A stretch of DNA of 64,000 nt, taken from Streptomyces dengpaensis. GTDB taxonomy: Bacteria > Actinomycetota > Actinomycetes > Streptomycetales > Streptomycetaceae. The stretch lies in the NCBI RefSeq assembly GCF_002946835.1, contig NZ_CP026652.1, forward strand, positions 930,001 through 994,000, read 5' to 3'. Shown here piece by piece: positions 16,799 through 27,560 of the stretch (positions are counted from its first letter, which is position 1; each line of letters opens with the position of its first letter). The notes below the pieces were generated by a model. The model was not told where the DNA came from. It saw only the letters and a list, made by a program, of their open reading frames with translations, and searched no databases. A program made the position numbers and the translations under genes.

Positions 16799-17793
16799 TT
16801 GGTGAGGCGCATCAGCTGCCATACGGCGGCGGGGCTCACGCCGCCCTGGAACGCCAGGTATTCCGGTTCGATGAGCTGCGGGCGCCACTTGAGCTTGAAG
16901 GACTCCTGGGCGGCCGCCGGGTAGATGGCCTGCCCCTTGGCCGCCAGGAGTCCCACGCAGCGGTGCAGGACGCGGCTGGTCGGGCCAGGCGCATCGGTGT
17001 CCTGGCCGAGCTGCACGAACGGAGTGAACCCGAGGTGCAGCCAGCCGCACCCCTCGTCCTGGAACCGGCGCAGCGCGGTGGCGAACATCAGCTCCACCGT
17101 GCCGGGCGGGGCGTCCGGCAGCCGTCGTGTGAGGTCGTACAGCCAGCCGGCCCGTTCGCCGAACACGGGCGAGTAGGACACGTAACCGACGGTCCGCCCC
17201 TGATGGACGGCGGTGAACAGGCGCCGGTGCGGGGCGCCCGGGCCGCCGCGTTCGCCGATGAGGAACTCGAGTTCCTTGACGTGGCGGCCTTTCGCGCGCA
17301 GCCAGGCGGCGTCCACCGCGTCGAGGGCCTCAGCATCCTGCTCACCCACGGGCACTTCGGCGGCGGTGACGCCTTCCCTTCGGGCCCGGTTGACCATGTT
17401 GCGCACTTTGACCATGCGCTGGCCGCCCAGGCTGTAGCCCTCGAGCGCGATGCTGAAGGAGGCGCCGAACTGGTTGACCACGAAGCCGTGCCCCGCGTGC
17501 AACTCGGCCGCGGTTCGGGAGAGTTGTACGGCCACGACCCGGCGCCCCTCGCCTTCGGCCCGGTCGAGCAGCGCGGTCAGAAGCCGCTCCTGGTCCCGGT
17601 CCGCGCAGACGGGTCCGCCCAGCTGGAACAGATGACGCCGTCCGCCTTCCCGGTACGGGACGAAGCCGTCGACGCCGTCCGCGTGGAAGCGCCGGTTGCC
17701 CCTGTTCATGGCGAGGAACGCGCTGCTGTGGCTGCCGTGGCGGCGCAGCATCTCGTACGCCTGCGTGTCCGCGAGCGCCTGAGGGGGGTTCAC
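16789..17793 (-). CDS. DUF2156 protein, candidate VlmA-like aminoacyl-tRNA-dependent transferase
   Basis: A 334-residue protein of the DUF2156 family (C-terminal domain of lysylphosphatidylglycerol synthase MprF, double GNAT fold). Visible: VKVRNMVNRARREG, LDAVDAAWLRAKGRHVKELEFLIGE split over the middle, YVSYSPVFGERAGWLYDLTRR, and LHLGFTPFVQ near the C-terminus. VlmA of valanimycin belongs here and moves serine from seryl-tRNA to an alkylhydroxylamine. GTG 17793 overlaps the upstream stop as GTGA, so it is coupled to the VlmO-like gene. No seryl-tRNA synthetase (VlmL-like) gene lies in the window; the housekeeping enzyme could serve. Confidence 0.75.
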   Translation of the reverse strand: MNPPQALADTQAYEMLRRHGSHSSAFLAMNRGNRRFHADGVDGFVPYREGGRRHLFQLGGPVCADRDQERLLTALLDRAEGEGRRVVAVQLSRTAAELHAGHGFVVNQFGASFSIALEGYSLGGQRMVKVRNMVNRARREGVTAAEVPVGEQDAEALDAVDAAWLRAKGRHVKELEFLIGERGGPGAPHRRLFTAVHQGRTVGYVSYSPVFGERAGWLYDLTRRLPDAPPGTVELMFATALRRFQDEGCGWLHLGFTPFVQLGQDTDAPGPTSRVLHRCVGLLAAKGQAIYPAAAQESFKLKWRPQLIEPEYLAFQGGVSPAAVWQLMRLTKSV

Positions 17794-18263
17794 CGGGCCG
17801 CCGCCTCGTGCCAGGGCACGGTCGCGAAGTCCCGTAGCGCGGACTGGACGGACGGATGCGGAACCGGCTCGAAGGCCACCGTGAACGACTTGGCGAAGTT
17901 GCCGAACAGGGCCCGGTCCCCGAACAGATGGATCGGCAGCACCAGCAGCGCCCACTCCCAGCCGTACGCCAGAACCCAGGCGCCGAGGACCGCGCCCTGG
18001 AAGCTGAGACTGTGCATGGTGTTGTAGAGCACGTAGTAGACGCGGGAGACCCTCTTGTCGGGGCTGCGGTGGTAGGCGAGCGCCCCGGGCAGATAGCCGA
18101 TGACGTCGACGTACGCGAAGAGGACGACGGCGACCCACCAGCGCACCTCGGCCAGGTGCGCGAGGAAGAATCCGGCGGCCACCAGGAGCCCGAGCAGATA
18201 CTCGAGCCGCAGGAGCCGGTAGGTGGTGGGGGTCTGGCAGAGATTGTGCCCGTCCACGGTCAC
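17790..18263 (-). CDS. Small integral membrane protein, candidate VlmO-like N-N bond-forming factor
   Basis: A 157-residue membrane protein with about four hydrophobic segments: YLLGLLVAAGFFLAHL (~19-34), WWVAVVLFAYVDVIGYLPG (~39-57), a region around YNTMHSLSFQGAVLGAW, and EWALLVLPIHLFGDR. Conserved-looking polar residues lie in the membrane parts (D, H, N, H). It is placed between the carboxyl methyltransferase and the VlmA-like gene with GTGA overlaps at both ends (18263/18260 and 17793/17790). In valanimycin the membrane protein VlmO is reported to convert the O-seryl hydroxylamine into the N-N product. I infer the same role from size, topology and context, not from a confirmed sequence match. 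Confidence 0.62.
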   Translation of the reverse strand: MTVDGHNLCQTPTTYRLLRLEYLLGLLVAAGFFLAHLAEVRWWVAVVLFAYVDVIGYLPGALAYHRSPDKRVSRVYYVLYNTMHSLSFQGAVLGAWVLAYGWEWALLVLPIHLFGDRALFGNFAKSFTVAFEPVPHPSVQSALRDFATVPWHEAAAR

Positions 18264-19162
18264 CGCCCGTCGGCCGGGATCGTCGCGGAGGGGACCGTCG
18301 CGGTCGGGAGCGTCGCCGTGACCAGGATCATGCTGTTCGTCTCGACATCCGGGAACTCCGCGAGAAGCGGGGCGAACCGCTCGACCGCGTACGGCAGCGC
18401 CAGCAGGTCCGCGACCTGGGCCCGCCAGCCGTGGCCGCCCCACCAGCGCTCGGGGTCCGCGAGATGCCAGACCCACGGGGTTCCCGAGCCGGACAGGGCC
18501 TCCAGCCACGGCTTCACGAAGGGCGAGTCGGCGGCATCGGCGTTCAGGCACTCGGCACCGAGGGTGCTGCCCGGCGCGGAGAGCTTGCTCACGGCGGCGA
18601 TCAGGCGCTCCACGGCCTCCGGCTGGAGGTAGAAGAGCAGCCCCTCGCACAGCCAGGCGGTGGGCAGGTTCGGGTCGAAGCCCGCGGCGACAAGCGCCCC
18701 ACGCCAGTCGCCCAGCAGGTCGGCCGCGACCGTGGTGCGGCGGGCGGTGTCCGGGGCGCGGCCCGCGAGAACCCGCTCCTTGAAGGCCTGCACGGCGGGC
18801 AGGTCGACCTCGAAGACATGGGTTCGGTCCGGCCAGTCGAGCCGGTGAGCCCGGGTGTCCAACCCGGCGCCCAGCAGGACCACTTGACGGCATCCGGCGC
18901 GCGTGGCGGCGAGCAGGTGGTCGTCGAAGAAGCGGGTGCGCACGGCGAGCCAGTCGGGCAGCACCCGCTGCAGGACACCGGCGCCGGGCGGGGCACCGGC
19001 CGCCCCCGCGGCGGCCAGGAATTCGGCGGCCAGCGGATCGCTGAAGAGCGCGTCCGCCCGTGCGGTTTCCTGGGCCCGCATGCGTACGGTCCACAGGGCC
19101 GTCTCCGACACCCCTTCAAGGGAGGAACCGGAGCGCGGAGCGTCTTGGTGCGTCATGGGCAT
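18260..19162 (-). CDS. SAM-dependent O-methyltransferase (leucine carboxyl methyltransferase family)
   Basis: A 300-residue class I methyltransferase of the LCMT/TIGR00027 type. SETALWTVRMRAQETARADALFSDPLA is the family N-terminus (read in two parts), VVLLGAGLDTRAHRLDWP is the SAM loop, VFEVDLPAVQAFK follows, and AWLCEGLLFYL is the typical LxEGLxxYL motif. The family often methylates carboxyl groups, which would fit a methyl ester on an amino-acid-derived azoxy product. ATG 19162 has AAGGA 8 nt upstream. First gene of the methyltransferase-VlmO-VlmA overlap group. Confidence 0.8.
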   Translation of the reverse strand: MPMTHQDAPRSGSSLEGVSETALWTVRMRAQETARADALFSDPLAAEFLAAAGAAGAPPGAGVLQRVLPDWLAVRTRFFDDHLLAATRAGCRQVVLLGAGLDTRAHRLDWPDRTHVFEVDLPAVQAFKERVLAGRAPDTARRTTVAADLLGDWRGALVAAGFDPNLPTAWLCEGLLFYLQPEAVERLIAAVSKLSAPGSTLGAECLNADAADSPFVKPWLEALSGSGTPWVWHLADPERWWGGHGWRAQVADLLALPYAVERFAPLLAEFPDVETNSMILVTATLPTATVPSATIPADGR

Positions 19163-19265
19163 GGGGGATTCCTTACGGTGAACCAAGGGGTGGGTGAGGT
19201 GGGACGTACGACCGGGAGGCGGTGCGGCGCCCGGCCGCGCGGCCCGCAGGCGGTGACGCGCCCGG

Positions 19266-20837
19266 TCAGCGGGGCGCCCGGCGGCGGTCGAACAGCAGGG
19301 CCGCGGCGCCCAGGGCCAGCAGGCCGCGCGACGGCGACCAGGGCCGCTGCCCGCCCATGGCCGCGGGCGTGTACGGCTCGTGGACCTGGAGCGCGAGCTG
19401 GCGGTTGGCGGCGTCGGAGAGGAGTCCGCGCCACTGTTCGGGGGCGGTCGCGGTGGCGGCGAGCAGGTCCATCGTGTTGCGGGCGACCTGGTCCAGGGAG
19501 AAGTACTCGCGGATCAGCGCCAGGATGATCCCGCGCGCCTCCGCCTTGAAGACGTCCGCGAGGGCGATGTCCGGGGCGAGACAGCGCACCGAACCCTCCA
19601 GATTCGCGAAGGACTTGCCCAGCAGTGAGATGGCGGGCGACGAGCCGATGCCCCGTCGGGTCGCCTTCTCCAGGACGGTGGTCAGGGACACCCCGAAGTT
19701 GATGTCTTCGAGGGAGGCGGTGGCGACCTTGGGAACGAGCGCGGCCATGTCGGCCGCGAACGCGGGCAGGTTCGACCAGGCGGTGACGCGGCCCATGTCG
19801 GCCCACGCGTGCGCCAGTCCGTGGCCGTCGTTCTGGGCGATGGCCATGAGGAGCGGCAGCAGCTGCAGACTCGTACGCCGGTCGAGCCGGCCGACCATGC
19901 CCCAGTCGATCAGGGTGGCCGGGCCGCCGGGCAGCGCGAAGACGTTGCCCGCGTGCGGGTCTGCGTGGAACATCCGGTCGACGAAGTACCCGCGGTACAT
20001 GAACCGCAGCAGGTCCTTGCCGATCTCGGTGCGTTCCCGGTCGCTGAACGAGCGGCGGTCGAGGTGGCGCACGGAGGCGCCCGGCGCCAGCGACTGGACG
20101 AGCACCTTGGGGGTGGCGTGGATGACCCGGGGCACTTCCAGCGTCGGGTAGCGCCGGATGTTCTCGCGGGCCTCGTCCATGTTGCGGGCCTCGCCGGTGA
20201 AGTCGAGCTCGGGTTCCATCGCGTCGAAGATGGAACCGAGCATCGCCTCCACGTCGATGACCTCGTTGAAGCGGGGAGCGGTACGGGCCACGATCTTGGA
20301 CGCCTTGCGCATCAGGGCCATGTCCGCCTGGACCGCGTCCCGGATGCCCGGCCGCTGCACCTTGACCACCGCGGGCCGCCCGCCGGGCAGGGTCACTCGG
20401 TACACCTGGGCCAGGGACGCCGCTCCCAGCGGCCTGGTCGTCTCGATGTCGTCGAAGCGGAGTTTCCAGTCCGCGCCCAGCTCATGCCGGAGCACGGGTT
20501 CGAAGACGGAGAAGGGCTGGACGTCGACCTGGTCGTGCAGGTTCTGCAGCTCGCCGATCATGGAGGCGGGCACCATGTCGGGCCGGGTGGAGAGGATCTG
20601 ACCGAGTTTCACATAGAACGGGCCGAGGCTCTCCAGTGCGTGCCGCACCGCCTTGGCCCGGCGCGCCCCTTCCTCCGAGGCGGCCCCGTCCCCGGCGGAG
20701 GCCTCGGCTTCCGCCGGGGACAGCGGGGACCGCCCGGCCCGCCGGCGCTCCCGCGTCATATGGCCGACCTCGTCGGCGACGAGGCTTCCCAGTACCTTCA
20801 CAACCAGCCGGAGCCGACTGCCGAGCATGGCACTCAT
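19266..20837 (-). CDS. AarF/ABC1/UbiB-family atypical kinase
   Basis: A 523-residue protein with the UbiB layout: N-terminal KxGQ-type segment FYVKLGQILSTRPDM (~95), a nucleotide-binding region LGAASLAQVYRVTL with the family's Ala-rich loop, VVKVQRPGIRD, EPELDFTGEARNM, FHADPHAGNVFAL (catalytic loop ~285) and LIDWGMVGRLD. A C-terminal hydrophobic LLALGAAALLFD could be a membrane anchor. Family members support quinone and other isoprenoid-lipid metabolism. Its presence beside an N-N bond cluster is unexplained. AGGAGG lies 9 nt upstream of ATG 20837; 103 bp separate its stop from the methyltransferase. Confidence 0.9.
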   Translation of the reverse strand: MSAMLGSRLRLVVKVLGSLVADEVGHMTRERRRAGRSPLSPAEAEASAGDGAASEEGARRAKAVRHALESLGPFYVKLGQILSTRPDMVPASMIGELQNLHDQVDVQPFSVFEPVLRHELGADWKLRFDDIETTRPLGAASLAQVYRVTLPGGRPAVVKVQRPGIRDAVQADMALMRKASKIVARTAPRFNEVIDVEAMLGSIFDAMEPELDFTGEARNMDEARENIRRYPTLEVPRVIHATPKVLVQSLAPGASVRHLDRRSFSDRERTEIGKDLLRFMYRGYFVDRMFHADPHAGNVFALPGGPATLIDWGMVGRLDRRTSLQLLPLLMAIAQNDGHGLAHAWADMGRVTAWSNLPAFAADMAALVPKVATASLEDINFGVSLTTVLEKATRRGIGSSPAISLLGKSFANLEGSVRCLAPDIALADVFKAEARGIILALIREYFSLDQVARNTMDLLAATATAPEQWRGLLSDAANRQLALQVHEPYTPAAMGGQRPWSPSRGLLALGAAALLFDRRRAPR

Positions 20838-20994
20838 GTGTCACAACCTCCTGTGCCTGACGAGTTCCGTCGGTCATGCGGCGCGGTCACTCACCGAGGT
20901 GAGCCGGTACGCACCCGATGGCGGCCGGTGTGCCCCGGCTCGATGGCGGCGCCGGTGTGGCGCCGGCGCGGGTGTTGTCGGGCGCGGCGGCCGG

Positions 20995-21627
20995 TCAGCC
21001 TCCCTTCCTGGCCGCGGGCGCCCGTCCCCCGCCGGTCACGGCGCCGGTGACCTGCTGGACGTTCTCCAGCACGCCCACGAGGGACGAGACGAGCTCGGAG
21101 AGCTGGGCGATCTGCCCCGGCAGTGCGGCCAGTCCCTCCGCCATGTCGGCCGCTCCCGACACGGCCGATGTCACGCCGCCCGCCACCTGTCCGAGCGCGC
21201 CCAGCGGATTGGCTCCGCCCGCGGCACCTGCGGCACCGCTGAGGGCGGCGAGGGGGTTCGCCCCGCCCCCGGCGATGGCGGCGAGCGGGTTGGGCGCCCC
21301 GCCCGCGAACGCGGCCAGCGGATTGGCGGCGCCTCCGGCGAGCGCGGCCAGCGGGTTGGCCGCGCCGGCTCCGGCCGCGGCGTTGGCGGCGTTCGCGAGC
21401 GCGGCCACCGGATTGGCCACACCGCCGAGGGCGGACAGGGCACTGACCGTCCTCAGGACATCGCCCGGCAGTCCGCTCAGCGCCTGATACGGGTTTCCCG
21501 GATTGAACCAGTCGGAATGACTGTCGTCGTCTTTCCGGTCGAGAATCTCGTCGAACGCCTTCTTGGTGCTGTCGGCGATATCGCCGATAAATTCCTTGAT
21601 GGTGTCCTGGGTATTGTTTTTGCCCAC
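20995..21627 (-). CDS. Ala/Gly/Asn-rich repeat protein of unknown function
   Basis: A 210-residue protein that I do not recognise. Residues 1-60 are charged and helical (TQDTIKEFIGDIADSTKKAFDEI in pieces). From ~70 to ~150 there are six or seven near-repeats of a decapeptide of the type GGANPLAALA (variants GAANPLAALA, GAPNPLAAIA, GGANPLGALG). The C-terminal part MAEGLAALPGQIAQLSELVSSLVGVLENVQ (read in two parts) is amphipathic helix, reminiscent of phasin- or coat-type proteins. No signal peptide is seen. Start GTG 21627, with AAGGG 10 nt upstream. It lies between a sigma factor and an AarF kinase on the same strand. Confidence 0.7.
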   Translation of the reverse strand: MGKNNTQDTIKEFIGDIADSTKKAFDEILDRKDDDSHSDWFNPGNPYQALSGLPGDVLRTVSALSALGGVANPVAALANAANAAAGAGAANPLAALAGGAANPLAAFAGGAPNPLAAIAGGGANPLAALSGAAGAAGGANPLGALGQVAGGVTSAVSGAADMAEGLAALPGQIAQLSELVSSLVGVLENVQQVTGAVTGGGRAPAARKGG

Positions 21628-21734
21628 GGAAGAAACCCTTTCCCTCTCGCCTGTTCATCTGCACTCCCGGAATTCGGGAGCCGTTTGACACCCGCGGCGG
21701 CATGGGCCGGCCGCGGGAAGAGAACGGAAATCCG

Positions 21735-22313
21735 TTATGCCGCGACGCCGTCCAGGGCCTTCGCACAGACGAGCCGCAACCGCGCCCGCCCCCGGGTGAA
21801 CGCGCCCTCGGCCGCCTTCACGGAGATCTGGTGCATGCGCGCGAATTCCAGCGTGGAGATTCCATGGGCGCGGGCGAGCACCACCTGGCGCTCACGGCCC
21901 CGCAGCAGGTGGACCTGGCGCAGCAGCCAGCGCCCGAAGTCCTGATCGCACACGCCCTCGTCTGGCGCCTCCGGCGCGTCCACGTCCGCCGCACGGCGCA
22001 ACAACCGGCGCCTGCGCTCCAGTTCACGGTAGTGGTCTACACACAGCCGCAAGGCCACCGTGGTCAGAAAGGGACCGATCCGCTCGCGGTCCAGATTGCC
22101 GTGGGCGGCTGCCCGCAGCATCGCTTCCTGTACGCAGTCCTCCGCGTCCTGGGCGTTCGGGAGCCGCCGGCGGACCAGCCGCATCAGACGCTCCCGGTGA
22201 CTGGCGATCACATCCCAGGACAGCTCGCGCCGCATCTCCTCCTGGGATTCATGGATAGCTCGATCGACGATACCGAATTCACCTAAGTGGTCTGCGAAAT
22301 TCCTGTTGTCCAT
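21735..22313 (-). CDS. Sigma-70 family RNA polymerase sigma factor (ECF-like)
   Basis: A 192-residue two-domain sigma factor. Region 2 runs about 35-95 (RLMRLVRRRLPNAQDAEDCVQEAML then VALRLCVDHYRELERR). Region 4 runs about 130-180 (LLRGRERQVVLARAHGISTLEFARM read in two parts, then ISVKAAEGAFTRGRARLR). No anti-sigma gene is adjacent; the next gene on the strand is the ANPLAAL-repeat protein. ATG 22313 is chosen; the frame extends to 22439 without better signals. It may transcribe its own downstream genes, but no promoter motif could be tested. Confidence 0.82.
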   Translation of the reverse strand: MDNRNFADHLGEFGIVDRAIHESQEEMRRELSWDVIASHRERLMRLVRRRLPNAQDAEDCVQEAMLRAAAHGNLDRERIGPFLTTVALRLCVDHYRELERRRRLLRRAADVDAPEAPDEGVCDQDFGRWLLRQVHLLRGRERQVVLARAHGISTLEFARMHQISVKAAEGAFTRGRARLRLVCAKALDGVAA

Positions 22314-22866
22314 GGCCCCGAGACGATTTGTTGGTGCGAAGTCTGAATATTCGCACAGCCTATCCCAACCCGTCGCGAGGTAACTTTTCCGAGCCGACCG
22401 ACCGACAAACCGAACCTCATGGCTTCCACTCGTCCGCATGAAACCGGAGGATCCTGTTCCGCGCCGCTCCCCGGCGTGCTAAGCATTTAGCGTGGGACTT
22501 CGCGACCCCTTGCGCCTGCTGAAACGTCCCGCCAAAAAGGCACGCACCCCGATACGGCTCAGAAATCACACCGGTATCACTGGCACGCGGTTCAAACACG
22601 CCAAAATTCAAGAGGGCCTTCGGACCGCGGGACTTCCCGTGCGGGCGGCATGGCGCCGCGCAGCACCGGCCCCAACGGCTCGGCGCCACCCGTCACGGCA
22701 CTCCCGCGCCGCTGCCGGCGATGGCCGAAACTTTGCCCATGGCCGGGACCGTTTCTGGTGCGCCGCCCGCGGGGACATGCGCCCCTCCCCCAGCGTTGAC
22801 GTGGCATCTAATTTTAAGACTTCGTTTTCTTGAGTCACTCGTGTTTAGAGGGGTAGGTTCGGTCCC
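22314..22866. other. Divergent intergenic region, sigma factor / furA
   Basis: A 553-bp stretch, noticeably less GC-rich than its surroundings around 22540-22620 and 22800-22860. Short ORFs on both strands show no recognisable domains or good ribosome sites. It must hold the promoters of the sigma-factor gene and of furA. Confidence 0.5.
22814..22833 (+). promoter_or_regulatory. furA: AT-rich imperfect inverted repeat, candidate FurA operator
   Basis: TTAAGA at 22814-22819 and TCTTGA at 22828-22833 pair at 5 of 6 positions around an 8-bp centre, in the only AT-rich patch before furA, 34 bp upstream of its ATG. A TTGACG at 22796 could be a -35 element. FurA-type regulators of catalase-peroxidase operons bind AT-rich operators just upstream of themselves. 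The site is inferred from position and symmetry. Confidence 0.4.
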
Positions 22867-23293
22867 ATGACCGCATCCCAGACTCCGACCACCGCCGAGG
22901 AGCTGCGCGGTGCCGGCCTGCGGGTGACGGCCGCTCGTGTCGCGCTGCTCGAGACCGTCCGGAACGGCGACCATCTCGGCGTCGAGGCGATCGCCTCCGG
23001 CGTGCGTGATCGCGTAGGCCATATATCCCTTCAAGCCGTGTACGAAGCCCTCCACGCGTTCACCGCGGCGGGCCTCATACGCCGCATCGAACCGGCCGGA
23101 AGCCCGGCCCGGTTCGAGGGACGGGTGGGGGACAACCACCACCACGTCATGTGCCGGTCGTGCGGTGTCGTCGCCGACGTCGACTGCGCGGTCGGCGAGG
23201 CCCCGTGTCTGACCGCCTCCGACGACCACGGCTTCTCGATCGACGAGGCCGAGGTCATTTACTGGGGCGTGTGCCCCGGCTGTTCCACCCCTC

Positions 23294-23304
<11 letters not shown>
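22867..23304 (+). CDS. furA: Fur-family redox/metal-responsive repressor FurA
   Basis: A 145-residue Fur-family repressor. N-terminal winged helix (RVTAARVALLETVR, then LQAVYEALHAFTAAGLIRR), the HHH metal site in GDNHHHVMCRSCG, and a second C-x-x-C in CPGCSTP. In Streptomyces, Fur homologues placed directly before a catalase-peroxidase gene repress that operon and themselves until oxidised. The gene sits 77 bp before katG on the same strand, matching that arrangement. ATG 22867 is preceded by GAGGGGTAGG. Its last codons and stop lie in a 22-bp repeat. Confidence 0.92.
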
Positions 23305-25610
<2,306 letters not shown>

Positions 25611-25614
25611 TCCC

Positions 25615-25652
25615 GACGTCCGGGCCGGCCCGCACCGGCCGGCCCGGACGTC
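25615..25652 (+). terminator. Hairpin after katG
   Basis: Perfect 16-bp inverted repeat GACGTCCGGGCCGGCC / GGCCGGCCCGGACGTC with a 6-nt loop, 4 bp after the katG stop. Confidence 0.9.
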
Positions 25653-25745
25653 CCGCACCGCGGCCCTCTCGACGTCGTCAGCCTCCAGCGCTCGACGTCG
25701 AGGGGGCCGCGGCTGCAAGCGGCTCGCCTGCCATCGGGCTCGCGT

Positions 25746-27560
25746 TCAGGGCAAGTCGGCCCGCGCGGGGCTGTCGTCGAGGAAGCCGCCCGACTGGTGC
25801 TGCCACAGCTTCGCGTAGGCGCCGTCCGACGCGAGCAGCTCCTTGTGCGTGCCCTGCTCGACGATCCGTCCGCGGTCGAGGACGACGAGCTGGTCCATGG
25901 TGGCGACCGTGCTCAGGCGGTGCGCCACCACGAGCGCCGTCCGCCCCTTCATGAGCCGCCACAGCGCCTCCTGGACGAGGATCTCGCTCTCGGAGTCCAG
26001 GGCGCTGGTCGCCTCGTCGAGCAGCAGGATCGGCGCGTCGCGCAGGATCGCGCGGGCGAGAGCGACCCGCTGGCGCTGTCCGCCGGACAGCTTGACACCG
26101 CGCTCCCCCACCATGGTGTCGAAGCCGTCCGGCAGCGCGTCGGCGAACTCCGTGACATGCGCCGCCTCGGCCGCGCGGCGGATCTCGGCGTCGGTGGCGT
26201 CCGGCCGGGCGAACGCGATGTTGTCCCGCAGCGTGCGGTGGAACATCGCCGGGTCCTGCGGCACGTAGGCGATCAGGCTGCGCAGGTCGGCCTGGCGCAG
26301 CCTGCTGATGTCCTGACCCCCGATCAGGATCCGGCCGACGTCGATGTCCGTCATCCGCAGCAGCAGCCGGGTGAGCGTGGTCTTGCCGCCGCCGGACCGG
26401 CCGACGAGACCGACCTTCGCCCCGCTGGGCACGGCCAGGTCGAGCCCCTCGAACAGCGGCTGCGCGCCCCCGTGGGCGAAGGTCACCCGCTCGAAGCGGA
26501 CGTCGGCGGCCCCGGGCAGCAGCGGCTCCGGCGACGCCGGGTCGAGCACGGTCGGCGGCGTCAGCAGCAGTTCCGTGAACTGCGCGGCCTCCGTCATCGA
26601 ACTCTCCAGGCGGCGGTAGATCTGGTTGAACTCGAACATGATCCGCGTCGCGTTGGCGTAGTAGGTGAAGGCGACCACGACTCCCTCCACACCGTGCCCG
26701 CCCCCGCCGAGCGTGACCGCGAGCAGCAGGCCCAGCGCGTTGGTGAGTACGGACATCGGCGCGACCAGCGTGTCGATGCGCAGGTTGCTGTAGTCCCACG
26801 ATTTCAGCATGAGCCGCCGCGACTGCGCGACGCGGGACCGGTGCTCGGCGGCCTCGCGTTCCTCGGCGGCGAACGCCCTGACCGTGTCCATGTTCATCAG
26901 GCTGTCGGCGACGTGGCCCGACACCCGGGCGAACGCCTCCTCGCGCTGGTCGACGAGCGCCTGGCGGCGCCGGATGAGGGGCACGACGCACAGCGCCGTC
27001 AGCGCGATCATCGCCAAGAGCCCGACGACGAGCAGCGGTTCGTAGTGCCACAGCACCACCGACCCGAACACCAGCGGCACGAAACTGCCCACGACCGAGA
27101 ACGTCAGCGTGTCGACGCACTCCTCGAAGCGGGAGGCGAAGCTCAGGACCCGCTTGGTCAGCGAGCCGGCGAAGTTGTCGTGGAAGAACGCGGCGTCCTT
27201 GGCGAACAGCTCGTCCATGCCGATCACGTACAGGTGCTCGATGCCGAGGGCGTCCAGGCGGTTCAGGCAGTGCAGGCCGATGCGCCACAGCGCCTCCGCG
27301 AACAGCAGGACACCGGCGAAGCCGAGGACGTACGGCAGTGTCGTACCGATGGTCATACCGGTGCCGCCGGCGATGCGGCCGACGAGCTTCGCGACGACCA
27401 GCGGGGCGATGTAGTTCATGCCGATGTTGCCCAGCGCGGGCAGCAGCATCGCGGGCACCGTCAGCCGCCGGAGCCGGGACAACTCCCGTCCGTAGTAACG
27501 AAGGGCGAGGAGAACCGAGCCCCTGCCCGGTGGAACCTTGCGCGATTCAGGCGATCCCAT
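25746..27560 (-). CDS. ABC exporter, fused membrane and ATPase domains
   Basis: A 604-residue half-transporter. Residues ~20-310 form the six-helix type IV exporter domain (LLPALGNIGMNYIAPLVVAKL, LLVVGLLAMIALTALCVVPL, VEGVVVAFTYYANATRIM). The ATPase follows with Walker A GRSGGGKTT (~400), Q-loop YVPQDPAMFH, signature LSGGQRQR, Walker B ILLLDEATSAL and H-loop AHRLSTV. It could work as a homodimer exporting a lipid, peptide or drug; substrate unknown. ATG 27560 (MGSPESRK) is preferred to a start at 27731, because the extra 57 residues are Pro/Arg-rich and unlike the family. Confidence 0.9.
   Translation of the reverse strand: MGSPESRKVPPGRGSVLLALRYYGRELSRLRRLTVPAMLLPALGNIGMNYIAPLVVAKLVGRIAGGTGMTIGTTLPYVLGFAGVLLFAEALWRIGLHCLNRLDALGIEHLYVIGMDELFAKDAAFFHDNFAGSLTKRVLSFASRFEECVDTLTFSVVGSFVPLVFGSVVLWHYEPLLVVGLLAMIALTALCVVPLIRRRQALVDQREEAFARVSGHVADSLMNMDTVRAFAAEEREAAEHRSRVAQSRRLMLKSWDYSNLRIDTLVAPMSVLTNALGLLLAVTLGGGGHGVEGVVVAFTYYANATRIMFEFNQIYRRLESSMTEAAQFTELLLTPPTVLDPASPEPLLPGAADVRFERVTFAHGGAQPLFEGLDLAVPSGAKVGLVGRSGGGKTTLTRLLLRMTDIDVGRILIGGQDISRLRQADLRSLIAYVPQDPAMFHRTLRDNIAFARPDATDAEIRRAAEAAHVTEFADALPDGFDTMVGERGVKLSGGQRQRVALARAILRDAPILLLDEATSALDSESEILVQEALWRLMKGRTALVVAHRLSTVATMDQLVVLDRGRIVEQGTHKELLASDGAYAKLWQHQSGGFLDDSPARADLP

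Noticed and set aside
22492-22833. 113-codon plus-strand ORF before furA
   Set aside because: Overlaps the presumed furA promoter, basic low-complexity sequence, no ribosome site; treated as non-coding.
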